This document shows, one piece after another, positions 1-9,244 of a DNA stretch of 64,000 bases. Origin of the DNA: Chaetomium olivaceum (Eukaryota; Ascomycota; Sordariomycetes; Sordariales; Chaetomiaceae); assembly GCA_039881045.1 (NCBI GenBank), contig JAYWVB010000089.1:1-64000 (forward strand). The letters run 5' to 3'. A program made the translations under genes and the position numbers. The notes under the pieces were generated by a model. It was given only the letters and a program-made list of their open reading frames with translations. It ran no database searches and was not told the DNA's origin. The first letter of the stretch is position 1. Each line of letters begins with the position of its first letter.

Positions 1-1190
1 ACGATACCCCAAGACGAAAGGGTGATCATAATCCATACCCTCCCTCGTCCTGGAAATCTCGTCACGGTTAGATTTAGGAAAAAAGTACAGCTCGGAAGTC
101 CGGATGTTCTTGTGCAACCATCCACTGGCATGCAAGAAGGAGACGCTCTGAACCAGCTTTCGCGCTAAGTCGAAACGCCAGCCCAAGCGGCGAGGGTTCC
201 CCTTCTAAATCCACCAGCGCTTCCCTTGGCTTCCGGATATTTGTGCTTCAGTCGGATAGCCCTTCTTGTGCTGGCCTAGCGAACCGGGCAGCCGATAAAC
301 AAAGCCGATCTCTTGAGTGGCGTGAAACTCGACAAGTCCCGAAGTTCGAGCGTGTGGAGTGTTTGGTGCAGACCGGCAGTTGTAGAAGCCGAGCAAGTTT
401 GAGAATGTTCGTCCGAATACGTTGACTGAGCTTTCCGTCTTGCTTGGGCGTTCGGTACGAGTGTCTCTCCAAAAAGACAGTCTGGTTGGACGTCGACAAC
501 ACTGCCATAACGGTATCTTGCTGAAAAACAAAGGCGTCTTTGTCAAAGCAAAGCAGCCGTTTCTCTTCCTCCAAGCTGAGCTTTTCTTCTCTAGTGCTGA
601 GGGAGGCTTCTGTCTTGATACTGGCTAGATCGGAAAGAAGTTCTAGCCCCTGTTCCGATGGGGAAACAGCCGGAAAAACCTCTCCCATATCAGGTTCATC
701 TTCGTTGCCTGCCCCAGCGCCCACATTGTGAGCGATGGGTTTAGCTTTAGGTGAAGGAGCTTGAAAGAGATTGCTGCAGTTGGCTAAGCTCTGAAGGGCT
801 TTGTCGAGGCAAGTACTCCAGTGCCAAGTTGATTTGTAGCAACTCGAATGCCCACTCAGGCCGAGCAAATGCAGTGCATCGTTATGCTTCTGGAGTTCTG
901 CAATCAGCAGTTTGAACTTGTCGCTGTCCTTGAGCGCCCAAGAAAACCTGTGCTTCAAGGTGATTCGCGAAGCGATAATCTTGGTCTTCTCCTTGACATT
1001 GAAGTAGCTCAAGGTACGCGTCTCTAGCATCGTTGACCCTTTGCTGCCCTATACATACAGGTGAGCCACGAAGCCAAGGAGCGCAGATAGGATGAACAGA
1101 CTCACAGTCAAATCGACGTCGTCAAAATCAACATCCAGTCCATACTTAATAAGAAAGCTTCTTATCGGAGAGTAAGTCACCGATGCAGTG
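1..1190 (-). pseudogene. HeLo-domain / kinase-like cell-death (allorecognition-type) protein, broken and cut by the window edge
   Basis: Reading leftwards, an exon ending at 1106 (LIKYGLDVDFDDVDL) is followed by a 57-bp GT..AG intron (1049-1105) and an exon that stays in frame, with the HeLo-type stretch RFSWALKDSDKFKLLIAEL near 950-900. After about position 380 the homology continues in another frame (EIGFVYRLPG), and towards position 1 it reads LVQSVSFLHASGWLHKNIRT, which resembles the kinase-like domain that follows HeLo domains in many fungal proteins. HeLo domains (HET-S family) form membrane-active bundles in heterokaryon incompatibility and regulated cell death. Two breaks are visible: a frame change around 360-385 and an in-frame TAG at 205-207. 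The frame change could be a consensus error, because similar ones occur across the window, but the TAG cannot be a simple indel. The 5' end upstream of about 1190 and everything left of base 1 are unresolved. The family call is by motif recognition only. Confidence 0.62.
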
Positions 1191-3490
1191 AAGTGCTACG
1201 GCGATACCCTTAGCCTTGTACGGGTTTCGCTCTAAATACCGCCTTAGTTTTCTCGCTTGTTTCGTCCTTTTCCTCATGTCTGTTGGAATTTGGGCTCGCT
1301 AGGGTCGGTTTGATCTCCCAGTAAGACGCCCATGCCTTGAGAATAGACCCATGAATCTCCAGCTCGCGGGCTGCGAGGTTGCATTGCTGACCGAGTTTTT
1401 TGTCTCAGAATAGAGGTTAGCAGATTGGCAGGCTAATACAAGCCTACTATGCCTACGACTAGGCGGCAACTTCCATGGGTTTTTTTCCTGGAAGAAGCAC
1501 AAGGGCGTGACTTTTGAGGTTCTCGTTATTGGAGTGAAAAAGAAAGCTTAGAGTTCATCTATCGTAGTTACTAATGTGTTAGCTGAGAAGTAATTCTTGG
1601 CAGATCCTCTCTCTGCCTTCTACCCCGCAGAGATGATGCCGTGTGACTTGTGTAGCCTCAATCATGGCTTTGACTCGACCATTTGACCTCCTAATCCCGA
1701 GCTGCATGTGCGACTTAAAGTGCTCCAAAAGCGTTTGTCGGTTAAGCTAAGAAAAGCTAGTAGTCACGGTTCCACACTAATCTTGCACTTAGACCTTCCG
1801 GTAGATAATGAGTCTAATACGGGAAGTATATAGTTTGATAGAAATAATAAAGTAAGATAGTAACATAAGATAGGGAAGATTAGTAAAGCAGTCTTGAGCT
1901 GGAGCTGCAGGGTTGTAACCGCGGGTCGGGTGCACAGGGGAGACACAAAGGCGAAGTCTCAAGACATAGCGAAGATGGACTATATTACTTCCAGTTGAGT
2001 CGCAATGGCGTGGTATTTGAGTCGCGGTTTACAACCCACGTCTACGTTGGCAAGTATGTTTCTTGACTGGTACTCACTCAAATGTGTAACAACGCCGTGA
2101 TGGAGAGGAATACTAACTCACACCCTCTCTACCGACTACTGTTTGTTGCACATTAGTTGAAGTCCCATGCGTTTTGATGCTAGTAACCCAATATCACCGG
2201 TCAATATCATACCGAGGAGTTGGGATTAACTAAGACAAGTGTCACTTGGTTGTGCTTTGAATATGATACCTATTAACTTGATAATAACTCAAGAGCTCCC
2301 AGAAGCATCCCAGAAGATACATCTAAATCTTACTTCATTTAGTCCGAGCAACCCAGCCAAACCAACCCAAAACCACATACCAAAGCATCTATAGTTACTC
2401 CTGAGCTAATCAACACAACCCTCAACCTTCTCAACACACAAACCAACAACGGTAGATATAAGTCAGTCTGCATCATCTGGCAATGACGAGCACAGGAAGG
2501 ATGATCGTCCATATGGACTCTAGCCAGGATAGACTCCGGTGAATGCAATGGGCGGCCGGAGAGAAGGGAGCCTTGATCATACGACCGGCGCAAGCACGAC
2601 ACCTGAGCGCAGACGGTGTCAGAAAAGGGGACGAGCAACGGCGAGAATATACCCATGGTATAACACAAAAAGAGCTCTTTTCACACGCGGAGTACGGTGA
2701 AAGCCCACCACCAGCCGGAAAGAGGACATGCTCAAGACGCTTGCGGCGTACCAAGACACAATGGCCGGACGCATCTTGACCAGCACTCAGTTTCATTGAT
2801 CGTGCCATCGTGAAGCGTAAAGAGCAGAAGGAACGACGTTCGGTCAACCTACTCTATACCAACCCAGCGGCGAAGCGGGGAAACGGCGCCAGGAGGGAAG
2901 GCTGTCTCCTCGACCCTCACGACAGCCTCCTCGTCGTTTGTCGTCCGTCAGCGATACCTCTCAGCTCGCCACGAAGAGCACCCCCGTATCCACGCCATCT
3001 CTTGGCTGCTGCCCTGCTGCCGTGGGGTGTCGTTTGCCTCCATCTCTCCGTCTTCGTTCCCGACGCTAAGGGGGGACAGTTGGTGGGAGGTCTTCTGTAG
3101 GAACTTGATGCTCTCGTCGTTAGGGCGACGGCGCACAGGAGCATATATAGCGTCGCGATCCTCTAAAGAAGGGCGCGGTCAGGAGCGCACTTCACGCCCA
3201 TCCCGCTTGCTAAATGGAACTTAAACTACGCCATTGGCGGACATCAACCCACCCCCCCCCTCCGGTAGCTACCGCTGCTCTGACGGCGGCCTGCGTAGCG
3301 CGAGGCCTTGATCCTTGGCGGACAGCGGACCGCGACGGGCGGCCACGGCGCGGCGGGTAGAAGCCACGGGGACATATGGCTGTCGTGCTGGCAGGGCGTT
3401 CCGAGACACTTACATCGTTTGTCAAGACGGGACGGGACGAGACGGGCGAGCACTAGCCCTCTGCCGCGCCACCCATCGCTCTCTTATGGA
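1191..3490. other. Gene-free stretch, AT-richer in the middle
   Basis: No reading frame here looks like a real protein. Roughly 1560-2480 is visibly AT-richer than the rest of the window and has many stop codons in all frames, as expected for old decayed DNA or a mutated repeat. No terminal repeats or transposase motifs were seen. The last few hundred bases (about 2850-3490) are GC-rich again and border the retrotransposon target site; they may be the downstream part of the frame that the element interrupts. Confidence 0.5.
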
Positions 3491-3495
3491 TATGG

Positions 3496-3646
3496 TATGA
3501 AAGACACAGGCACGAAAAGATCTGTAGATCACAATGTCTGTATCTTCTACTGAAAACTGGTCTGACAAACTAAGAGAGGGAATCGGTGGCCCTGCGTGCG
3601 CAGTCTGGAAAAGGTGGGCCCGGAACCCCGGCCCGGGACCGCAACA
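3496..3646 (-). repeat. 3' LTR of the copia element
   Basis: This 151-bp direct repeat is identical base for base to 8766-8916. It is bounded on the outside by the TATGG target duplication at 3491-3495 and on the inside by a purine tract (element sense). Confidence 0.95.
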
Positions 3647-3655
3647 CCCCCCCTC
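3647..3655 (-). promoter_or_regulatory. Polypurine tract of the copia element
   Basis: In element sense the sequence GAGGGGGGG abuts the start of the 3' LTR. This is the expected position and composition for the primer of plus-strand DNA synthesis. Confidence 0.75.
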
Positions 3656-3730
3656 AGACTGGCGTCTACGCCTCAAACTGAAGCCATCGCCATCTCCTGT
3701 TATCTAGTACATTGATATTTCCGTGGTGGT

Positions 3731-6700
3731 TTAATTCGCCCACGGAATTGCCTTCGCCTTCATACCCATCATACCCATAAACGCCACGTGTTTCTCCTTC
3801 AACAGCGGCTTCGTCAAGCCGTCGGCTGGCATCTGTGTGCCCGCCACGTGGATCACGTTGAATTCCCCCTTTTCAACCTTCTCAATTATCCATTTGTAGC
3901 GGATGTCGATTGTTCGGGTTCGTGCCTTATTCGCTGGGTTGAGCACTGTTTGATAGGCATTATTGCTGTCGGTAAAAATGACCAACGGGGCCTTCTGTGG
4001 CGCGCCGCAGTCCTTCAGGATCTGGGACACCCACATCGTGGATAGTGCCGTTGGCGTCAAGTTGGTAAATTCAGCTTCCGTGGAACTCAGTGCCACGAAG
4101 GTCTGCTTCTTCGACTTCCAGAGCACTGGTGCCCCGGCGACGAACACTGCGTGGCCGCCTGTCGAATGTCGTGATGGTAGGCGGTCAGCTAGCGATGCAT
4201 CTGCAAACGCCATAAGCTTCATGTCGCTCTGGCTGATGCCTTCGCCTCCGAACTCAATTCCTTGTGTGGCTGTGCCGCTGAGATAGCGAAGCACATGCTT
4301 GAGTAGGTCCAGGTGGCTTTGCGATGGCCCTGCGTTGGCCTCGGCTAGCCTGGATGCCGTGTAGGTAATGTCGGGCCTCGTGCCCGTTGAGAGCCAGTTC
4401 AATGACCCTGTATCCTTGATGTATTGTTTCTGTCGGTTCATGACAGATTCCCACGTGGTGGGCAGTTCCATTTTGCTTGGCCACGGGGTCTGTGCCGGGT
4501 TGCAACCGGTCATGTCTTTCTTCGCCAGGAGTGCACGAATGTAGCTTTCCTGCGACACGAAGATCTTCCTTTGCGCGCGATCGCGGATGACGTCGAAACC
4601 CAGGAAGCGTTTCACTGGGCCTAGTTCTTTCAGCTCGAACTGTTTGGCGATCTCGTCCCGGACGTTGTTGATCACAAGAATAGTTGGTGCCGCAATCAAG
4701 AGGTCGTCGACGTAAAGTAGAAGCAGGATGTTGTAACGCTTGTGTCTAAACAGACATGCGTCCGAATCCAGCGACTCGAAGCCTCTCTCTTTCAGTAGCG
4801 GTTTGACCGTGTTGTACCAGTATTGTGGGCTCTTGCGCAGGCCGTAGAGGGCCTTCCTCAGCCTACAGACCATGTCTTCTGGTATGTCCATTCCGACTGG
4901 CGGTTCAACAAAATAGTCGATGCCGGCGGGGATAATCGCGTTCAGGAATGCCGTAACGAAATCGAATTGCATGCATTCCAAGTCCTGTGCAGCCACGAGG
5001 GCGAAGAACGTGCGGACTGAAACACTGTTGACGACTGCGGCGTAAACTTCTTGACTGTTCCACGAATCTTTGTCGAAGTTACCACATACGACCCATCTGG
5101 CGCGTGGCGTCGTGATGCCGGTGGCGGGATCTGTTTTCTCGTCGTACACCCACTTGCTGGGTAAGATCGTCATCCCACGCCGCTTCGGAACCAGCTCGAA
5201 GACATTCTTGTCATTGAGGCTGTCAAGTTGTCGTTGCATTGCCTTGAACCAGTAGCTGTTATAATTGTTGAGACGACTCGCTTGGCGGTAATTCTTGGGA
5301 ATTTCCCGTTGTTGGTGCCTCGCAATGTCGTGTTCGGCCTTCATGCTTGATAGCGACATGCCGATTTCGGGTTTCTTTGGTTCCTCAATCGCCAAATGCG
5401 CCGAGTAAAAGGACTGTCCCGGCAGTTTGCCTTTGTTCAGTTTATCGTAATAGCCTTCCTCTGAGCCGGTGCCGTACTTTGCCTTCTGGCGCCGCGGGCG
5501 GGACGACGACGACGTTGCCATTGTTGTTGTTAAATCAGTCGCCTGTTGTATGGGGTCGGATGGAACCTCTTCCACCAGATTACCAATTCCTGGCGTCAAG
5601 TCGGTAACCGGCACTGGCAGATCTTGTTCAATCTCGGCCCAGTCTGAGCCTTTATCTGTGACATTCAGATCGCGCTCTGGCGTCGGCTCGGGTGTCGGTA
5701 ATCGTTGAACTTGAGTAGTGGTTTTCTGGACGACGGTTTCTTGTTGAGCCTCTTCAACCTGTTGAACTTTCTGTTCGGTTTGTTGGGCTGCGTTTTCCGT
5801 CGCTGGCGGCCCCCCCCCCTGAGGACCGATTGGCGTCGTTGTGTTATCCGGATGGGTCACTGTAAGCCACTGCTCCTTGTTGACAATCGCATCTTCTTCC
5901 TCAGAGGTGGTGTCTGTAAAGACTGCTTCGTATTCGACATTCTTGTAGACATCGTCGTCGGGAACGTAGTCGGGGCCTTCGTTGAACTTGACCGCATTCG
6001 CGCGCACAATCTTCCCGGTAACTGGGTTCCAGATCCAGTATATCTTTCCGTGGAGGTCAGCGTAGCCGATCAGGCGGCCCTTCTCTGCACGCGCAGCGAA
6101 CTTGTCGGATTGAACACGATGTGCCGGCTTAATGTAGTAATACGCCTCGCAAAAGTAGGTGCGGAAGTGCTTGATATGTGGCGTCCATGCCGACTTTGGC
6201 ATCTTGACACCCTCTGCAAAAGGTTCTTGTGGCGCTCTGTTGCCTGCGTTTGCACTTGTGGGCAGTACGTTCTTGACTTGAACGACGGTTTCCATCACGA
6301 AGGTCCAAAGGTCGTCTGGAATGTTGTACGCAAGCATCGTAGCGCGGGTCTTTTCCATAACCTCCTTTGCCGCACGTTCAACTTTGCCGTTCATCCACGG
6401 CGTGTGGGCTGGGGTCTGGAAGATGACGATGCCTTTTGACCTTGCCCACTTCTTGAGTTTGTCGTCAACGAACTGAATGGGGGATTGGCCGAATTCCGTG
6501 CCTCCATCGATACCGATTATCTTCACCCAGCGTTGTGTCTGAGTGTGCATCATTGTCATCCAGTCGACGATGAGGTCGAAGATCTGATCCTTTGTGCTAG
6601 CGTACTTGACCCAGTGGAAACTGGTGGCCACGTCGACGATGTGGATACTGTACTGGTATCCCAATCTGGCTGGCTTGCCGTGGCTGATTGTGTCGATCCG

Positions 6701-7336
6701 AATGAAGTCGAGTGGGTTGTCGCTTTGAATAGGGGCTGATTTGCCCAGTTCGTCGGTCGCTTTGCCTTTGACGCATCCTTCGCAAAAGTGGTCTTGTTTG
6801 CCAGTTAGTTCAATGCCTGCGCGTCGGCACGCTTCTTCAACAACTGTTTTGCTGGCGTGCATCAGCCTTCGATGCATCTTGCGGTATGGGACCGACATCA
6901 TCGCGGGTTCCGCATACTTCGGGTTGTTCGAGTTCGGGATCGCATTCTTGATTGCTAGTATACCTCGGAAGTTGTAGAGTTCCATCAGGAGTTGACCTGT
7001 TTCTTTGTGGCGGAGTGTATCAGCTTCCTGGTCCCAGCGAACGCCAATGTCCCTCAACTGTTGGCCTGATAGTAAGTTGCATGGAGTGGACGGTTGGTAA
7101 ACTGCGTCGTCGATTTCAATCGTCGCAGTCTGGCCAGTGGGTAGTTCAACCACAAAGCTGACCATACCGCCGTTCCAGGTCTCCGTGAGTTCGCCAGTTG
7201 ATGAGATGGCTTTCGATGATTCTGACAGGGTTTCCAAATTCTTGAACCACTTCCTGTCGTTAAACGTCGTCGTTGCGCACCCGGTGTCGTAAATCAGCAC
7301 ATCTCTGAGTGCATTCGACGTGCCTGCTGCCTTCAA
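3731..7336 (-). CDS. pol: Copia-type Pol polyprotein (protease, integrase, reverse transcriptase, RNase H)
   Basis: The uninterrupted frame gives about 1,201 residues. The aspartic protease motif is Asp17-Thr-Gly. A GAG-pre-integrase zinc motif has His155, His160, Cys185 and Cys188. Integrase core acidic residues fit Asp215, Asp277 (GIDGGTEFG) and Glu320. An acidic, Gln- and Pro-rich linker covers about 460-620. The RVT_2 reverse transcriptase spans about 705-950 with LLLLYVDDLLIAA (YVDD near 875-878). A copia RNase H closes the protein, with FADAS, SSTEAEF and TDSNNA. The frame has no ATG at its left limit (the first codon at 7336 is TTG) and stays open upstream into the end of gag, overlapping it in the -1 frame, so Pol is probably made as a Gag-Pol fusion. 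All key catalytic residues I can place are present. Confidence 0.93.
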   Translation of the reverse strand: MKAAGTSNALRDVLIYDTGCATTTFNDRKWFKNLETLSESSKAISSTGELTETWNGGMVSFVVELPTGQTATIEIDDAVYQPSTPCNLLSGQQLRDIGVRWDQEADTLRHKETGQLLMELYNFRGILAIKNAIPNSNNPKYAEPAMMSVPYRKMHRRLMHASKTVVEEACRRAGIELTGKQDHFCEGCVKGKATDELGKSAPIQSDNPLDFIRIDTISHGKPARLGYQYSIHIVDVATSFHWVKYASTKDQIFDLIVDWMTMMHTQTQRWVKIIGIDGGTEFGQSPIQFVDDKLKKWARSKGIVIFQTPAHTPWMNGKVERAAKEVMEKTRATMLAYNIPDDLWTFVMETVVQVKNVLPTSANAGNRAPQEPFAEGVKMPKSAWTPHIKHFRTYFCEAYYYIKPAHRVQSDKFAARAEKGRLIGYADLHGKIYWIWNPVTGKIVRANAVKFNEGPDYVPDDDVYKNVEYEAVFTDTTSEEEDAIVNKEQWLTVTHPDNTTTPIGPQGGGPPATENAAQQTEQKVQQVEEAQQETVVQKTTTQVQRLPTPEPTPERDLNVTDKGSDWAEIEQDLPVPVTDLTPGIGNLVEEVPSDPIQQATDLTTTMATSSSSRPRRQKAKYGTGSEEGYYDKLNKGKLPGQSFYSAHLAIEEPKKPEIGMSLSSMKAEHDIARHQQREIPKNYRQASRLNNYNSYWFKAMQRQLDSLNDKNVFELVPKRRGMTILPSKWVYDEKTDPATGITTPRARWVVCGNFDKDSWNSQEVYAAVVNSVSVRTFFALVAAQDLECMQFDFVTAFLNAIIPAGIDYFVEPPVGMDIPEDMVCRLRKALYGLRKSPQYWYNTVKPLLKERGFESLDSDACLFRHKRYNILLLLYVDDLLIAAPTILVINNVRDEIAKQFELKELGPVKRFLGFDVIRDRAQRKIFVSQESYIRALLAKKDMTGCNPAQTPWPSKMELPTTWESVMNRQKQYIKDTGSLNWLSTGTRPDITYTASRLAEANAGPSQSHLDLLKHVLRYLSGTATQGIEFGGEGISQSDMKLMAFADASLADRLPSRHSTGGHAVFVAGAPVLWKSKKQTFVALSSTEAEFTNLTPTALSTMWVSQILKDCGAPQKAPLVIFTDSNNAYQTVLNPANKARTRTIDIRYKWIIEKVEKGEFNVIHVAGTQMPADGLTKPLLKEKHVAFMGMMGMKAKAIPWAN

Positions 7337-7356
7337 GGCCTGTTGGACTTCAACGC

Positions 7357-8469
7357 TTACTTGCGTTGGGGGCCTTTCCGAAAATGCGGCCGCATGGCCA
7401 TCATGTTCATGTCTGGGTGGTTGCTCGTGAATAGGAGGTTCGTCGGGCGGACCTGGTTAGCCACACCCGACTGTTGGTGCAGAGGGCCTGTCGACGACGA
7501 TGCTGATGTCCTCGCATTCATCGCCTCCTCCTTGTTGGCCCAGTTGTCAGGGGCCTGATCGGGGTGGCACCACCAACATGTTTTTCCTTTCGGAAGGTGT
7601 TTGTTGCATCCATCGCAATGGGTCCAGGTCGCATCGATCTTAGTGTCGCACTTCGCGCACTTTGACTTGTTCCTTTTATTCTTCGACTTTTCCGACTTCT
7701 CTGTGTCGTTGTCTTTGTTGTCGGATCTGCCTTCGCCGAACTTGACTGTGCTCATTGCGGGTTGAATCGCCTCTGTGGATGCCACTTCGCTGTACTCAAT
7801 CATCAATTCGCCCCAGGTGAGCTTGTCGTTGCGATAGTTGGTCATGGACCTGTTGTAAAGGTCGGGGTAGGCGTTTTCGATCGCCTGGATTGCGCACAGG
7901 GTGGCCGCGGACTCCTCCATCTTGAATTGGGATTCGTTGAGCCGCTGGTACAGGTAGTTCAACCTGTTCTGGAAGGTCGCGAATTTGTCGTAGCTCTCAC
8001 GCCTGATGCTGAACATCTCGCTTGCCAGGTTGTATGTCGCCTTCGCCGTCAACTTGTCGAAGTGTTGCGCAAGGTGGTCGTAGGTCGACTTGGGATCTTG
8101 GTCGGTCACTTTCCAACCCTGCCCCTTCAGAGCCGTCCAGACCTTGATGTCCGTAACCGTACTCTGAATGAAGTTGTCCACATCAATGCGGTCATACTTC
8201 CATTGTTGTTTCTCCTCAGCATCCACCGGCTCTGGAACGCCAGTGAGAACGTGGGCCTCGAGGCCAGCCGTCTTGAGCGAAATCAAGAGTTTGTCACGCC
8301 AAGTAAGGAAGTCCTCCTTCTTCCCGAGATTCGGAACCTTCTCAAACTCAGTCTTGAGCCTCTTTTCCCGCTTGGACTTCTTCTGCTTGTCCTCGTAATA
8401 GGCTTTGTGCATCTCCATCATTTGCGCCATCAAGGTCTTCATTTGGTCGATATCGTTGGATTCGGCCAT
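7357..8469 (-). CDS. gag: Copia-type Gag protein with a Cys-rich zinc-ribbon-like C-terminus
   Basis: The protein has 370 residues and starts MAESNDIDQMKTL. The N-terminal half contains TWRDKLLISLKTAGL and is predicted helical, like the UBN2/retrotran-Gag domains of copia elements. A lysine-rich stretch then leads into a Cys cluster with the pairs CAKC, CDGC and CWWC, plus nearby His residues. This differs from the usual single CX2CX4HX4C knuckle and looks more like a zinc ribbon. The stop codon (7357-7359) lies inside the start of the pol frame. The junction contains a run of five G (plus strand, near 7366-7370), and a single-base change there would fuse the two frames. Whether it is programmed or a consensus error cannot be decided from this copy. 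Confidence 0.88.
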   Translation of the reverse strand: MAESNDIDQMKTLMAQMMEMHKAYYEDKQKKSKREKRLKTEFEKVPNLGKKEDFLTWRDKLLISLKTAGLEAHVLTGVPEPVDAEEKQQWKYDRIDVDNFIQSTVTDIKVWTALKGQGWKVTDQDPKSTYDHLAQHFDKLTAKATYNLASEMFSIRRESYDKFATFQNRLNYLYQRLNESQFKMEESAATLCAIQAIENAYPDLYNRSMTNYRNDKLTWGELMIEYSEVASTEAIQPAMSTVKFGEGRSDNKDNDTEKSEKSKNKRNKSKCAKCDTKIDATWTHCDGCNKHLPKGKTCWWCHPDQAPDNWANKEEAMNARTSASSSTGPLHQQSGVANQVRPTNLLFTSNHPDMNMMAMRPHFRKGPQRK

Positions 8470-8753
8470 CTTTGCGGTGTCGATGTGGGATGTTGATGTT
8501 GAGGTTGTTGAAAAGAAAATAGAGTGCTGATTGACTTCAATCGGCGTACTGGGTGCTAGGCAACTTGTCGCAAAGTTTCAAATCCTTCCTGACTGTTGGA
8601 ATCGCTCAATTGACTTCAATCGAGGTTCGTTCAGTTCGTTGGTAAGAAAGATGCGGTCGCGAATGCAGGTGGTTTACCGGGTCCTTGTGCGATTAACTTC
8701 GCTGCAGGTTTTTCCCGGGAGATCCAGTAGAAATAGAAAATGGAAGCTAAAGA

Positions 8754-8765
8754 GGGCTCACAACC
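8754..8765 (-). promoter_or_regulatory. Primer-binding site, apparently for an initiator-tRNA half molecule
   Basis: Directly inside the 5' LTR the element reads GGTTGTGAGCCC. Its complement matches the anticodon-loop region of eukaryotic initiator tRNA-Met (GGGCUCAUAACC) with one G.U pair, rather than a tRNA 3' end. Drosophila copia is primed in this way from a cleaved initiator tRNA. The match to tRNA is from memory and needs checking in this genome. Confidence 0.6.
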
Positions 8766-8916
8766 TATGAAAGACACAGGCACGAAAAGATCTGTAGATC
8801 ACAATGTCTGTATCTTCTACTGAAAACTGGTCTGACAAACTAAGAGAGGGAATCGGTGGCCCTGCGTGCGCAGTCTGGAAAAGGTGGGCCCGGAACCCCG
8901 GCCCGGGACCGCAACA
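8766..8916 (-). repeat. 5' LTR of the copia element
   Basis: This copy is identical to the 151-bp LTR at 3496-3646 and is followed outside by the TATGG target duplication at 8917-8921. It presumably carries the element promoter and poly(A) signals, which I cannot place exactly. Confidence 0.95.
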
Positions 8917-9244
8917 TATGGTGATATGCGTAGAACCGCGCGAGTGGCCCGTGTCTATCGTGGTGCATCATCTTTTCTAGCTTGTGTAATGCCTCTTCCA
9001 CTTTCTCGTTCTTGATGTTGGTCGACTTGTGACCCTTACGATCCTTCTCGATTGGTTTCGACGTTTGAGTCGCCGCCTCCATTGGCCCCGCCGCTGCGGC
9101 CGCCAACTCTAGCGGCGACCTCTTCCGGTGCCTACGAGGACGACCGGTGACCGGTGAGTTTATCGGTTCCGATGCTTGGGGGCGAGGAAAACATCGAAGC
9201 GTCCGGGGAAGCGAAAACGCAGAACCGAGAACAATGACCACCAC
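8917..9244 (-). pseudogene. Possible host gene interrupted by the copia insertion (N-terminal part)
   Basis: On the minus strand a frame runs into the LTR and has protein-like features in its last 75 residues: a basic segment (GRPRRHRKRSP), an alanine run, then a charged helical stretch (NEKVEEALHKLEKMMHHD) ending ARFYAYHH exactly at the target site. If the element and one target copy are ignored, the frame continues on the other flank for only about a dozen codons before a stop near 3460, so the insertion would sit close to the C-terminus. The upstream end is unclear because no good ATG is in frame, and a further frame change near 9150 is possible. I do not recognise the protein. It may be a real small gene or a chance frame. 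Confidence 0.3.

Larger units (their letters stand above)
3496..8916 (-). mobile_element. Complete Ty1/copia LTR retrotransposon, about 5.4 kb, recently inserted
   Basis: Two identical 151-bp LTRs (3496-3646 and 8766-8916) enclose Gag and Pol reading frames in the order gag, protease, integrase, reverse transcriptase, RNase H, which is the copia order. The element lies on the minus strand, so the right-hand LTR is the 5' LTR. The sequence TATGG flanks it directly at 3491-3495 and 8917-8921 as a 5-bp target-site duplication. In element sense the LTR starts TGTTGCGG and ends TTTCATA, so its termini are TG..TA rather than TG..CA. A primer-binding site lies directly inside the 5' LTR and a purine tract directly before the 3' LTR. 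Identical LTRs and long open frames indicate a young, possibly mobile copy. The only coding break is the gag/pol frame change. Confidence 0.95.

Noticed and set aside
5705..6439. 244-codon plus-strand frame within the retrotransposon
   Set aside because: It is antisense to the integrase and linker of Pol. No support for an antisense gene of the element.
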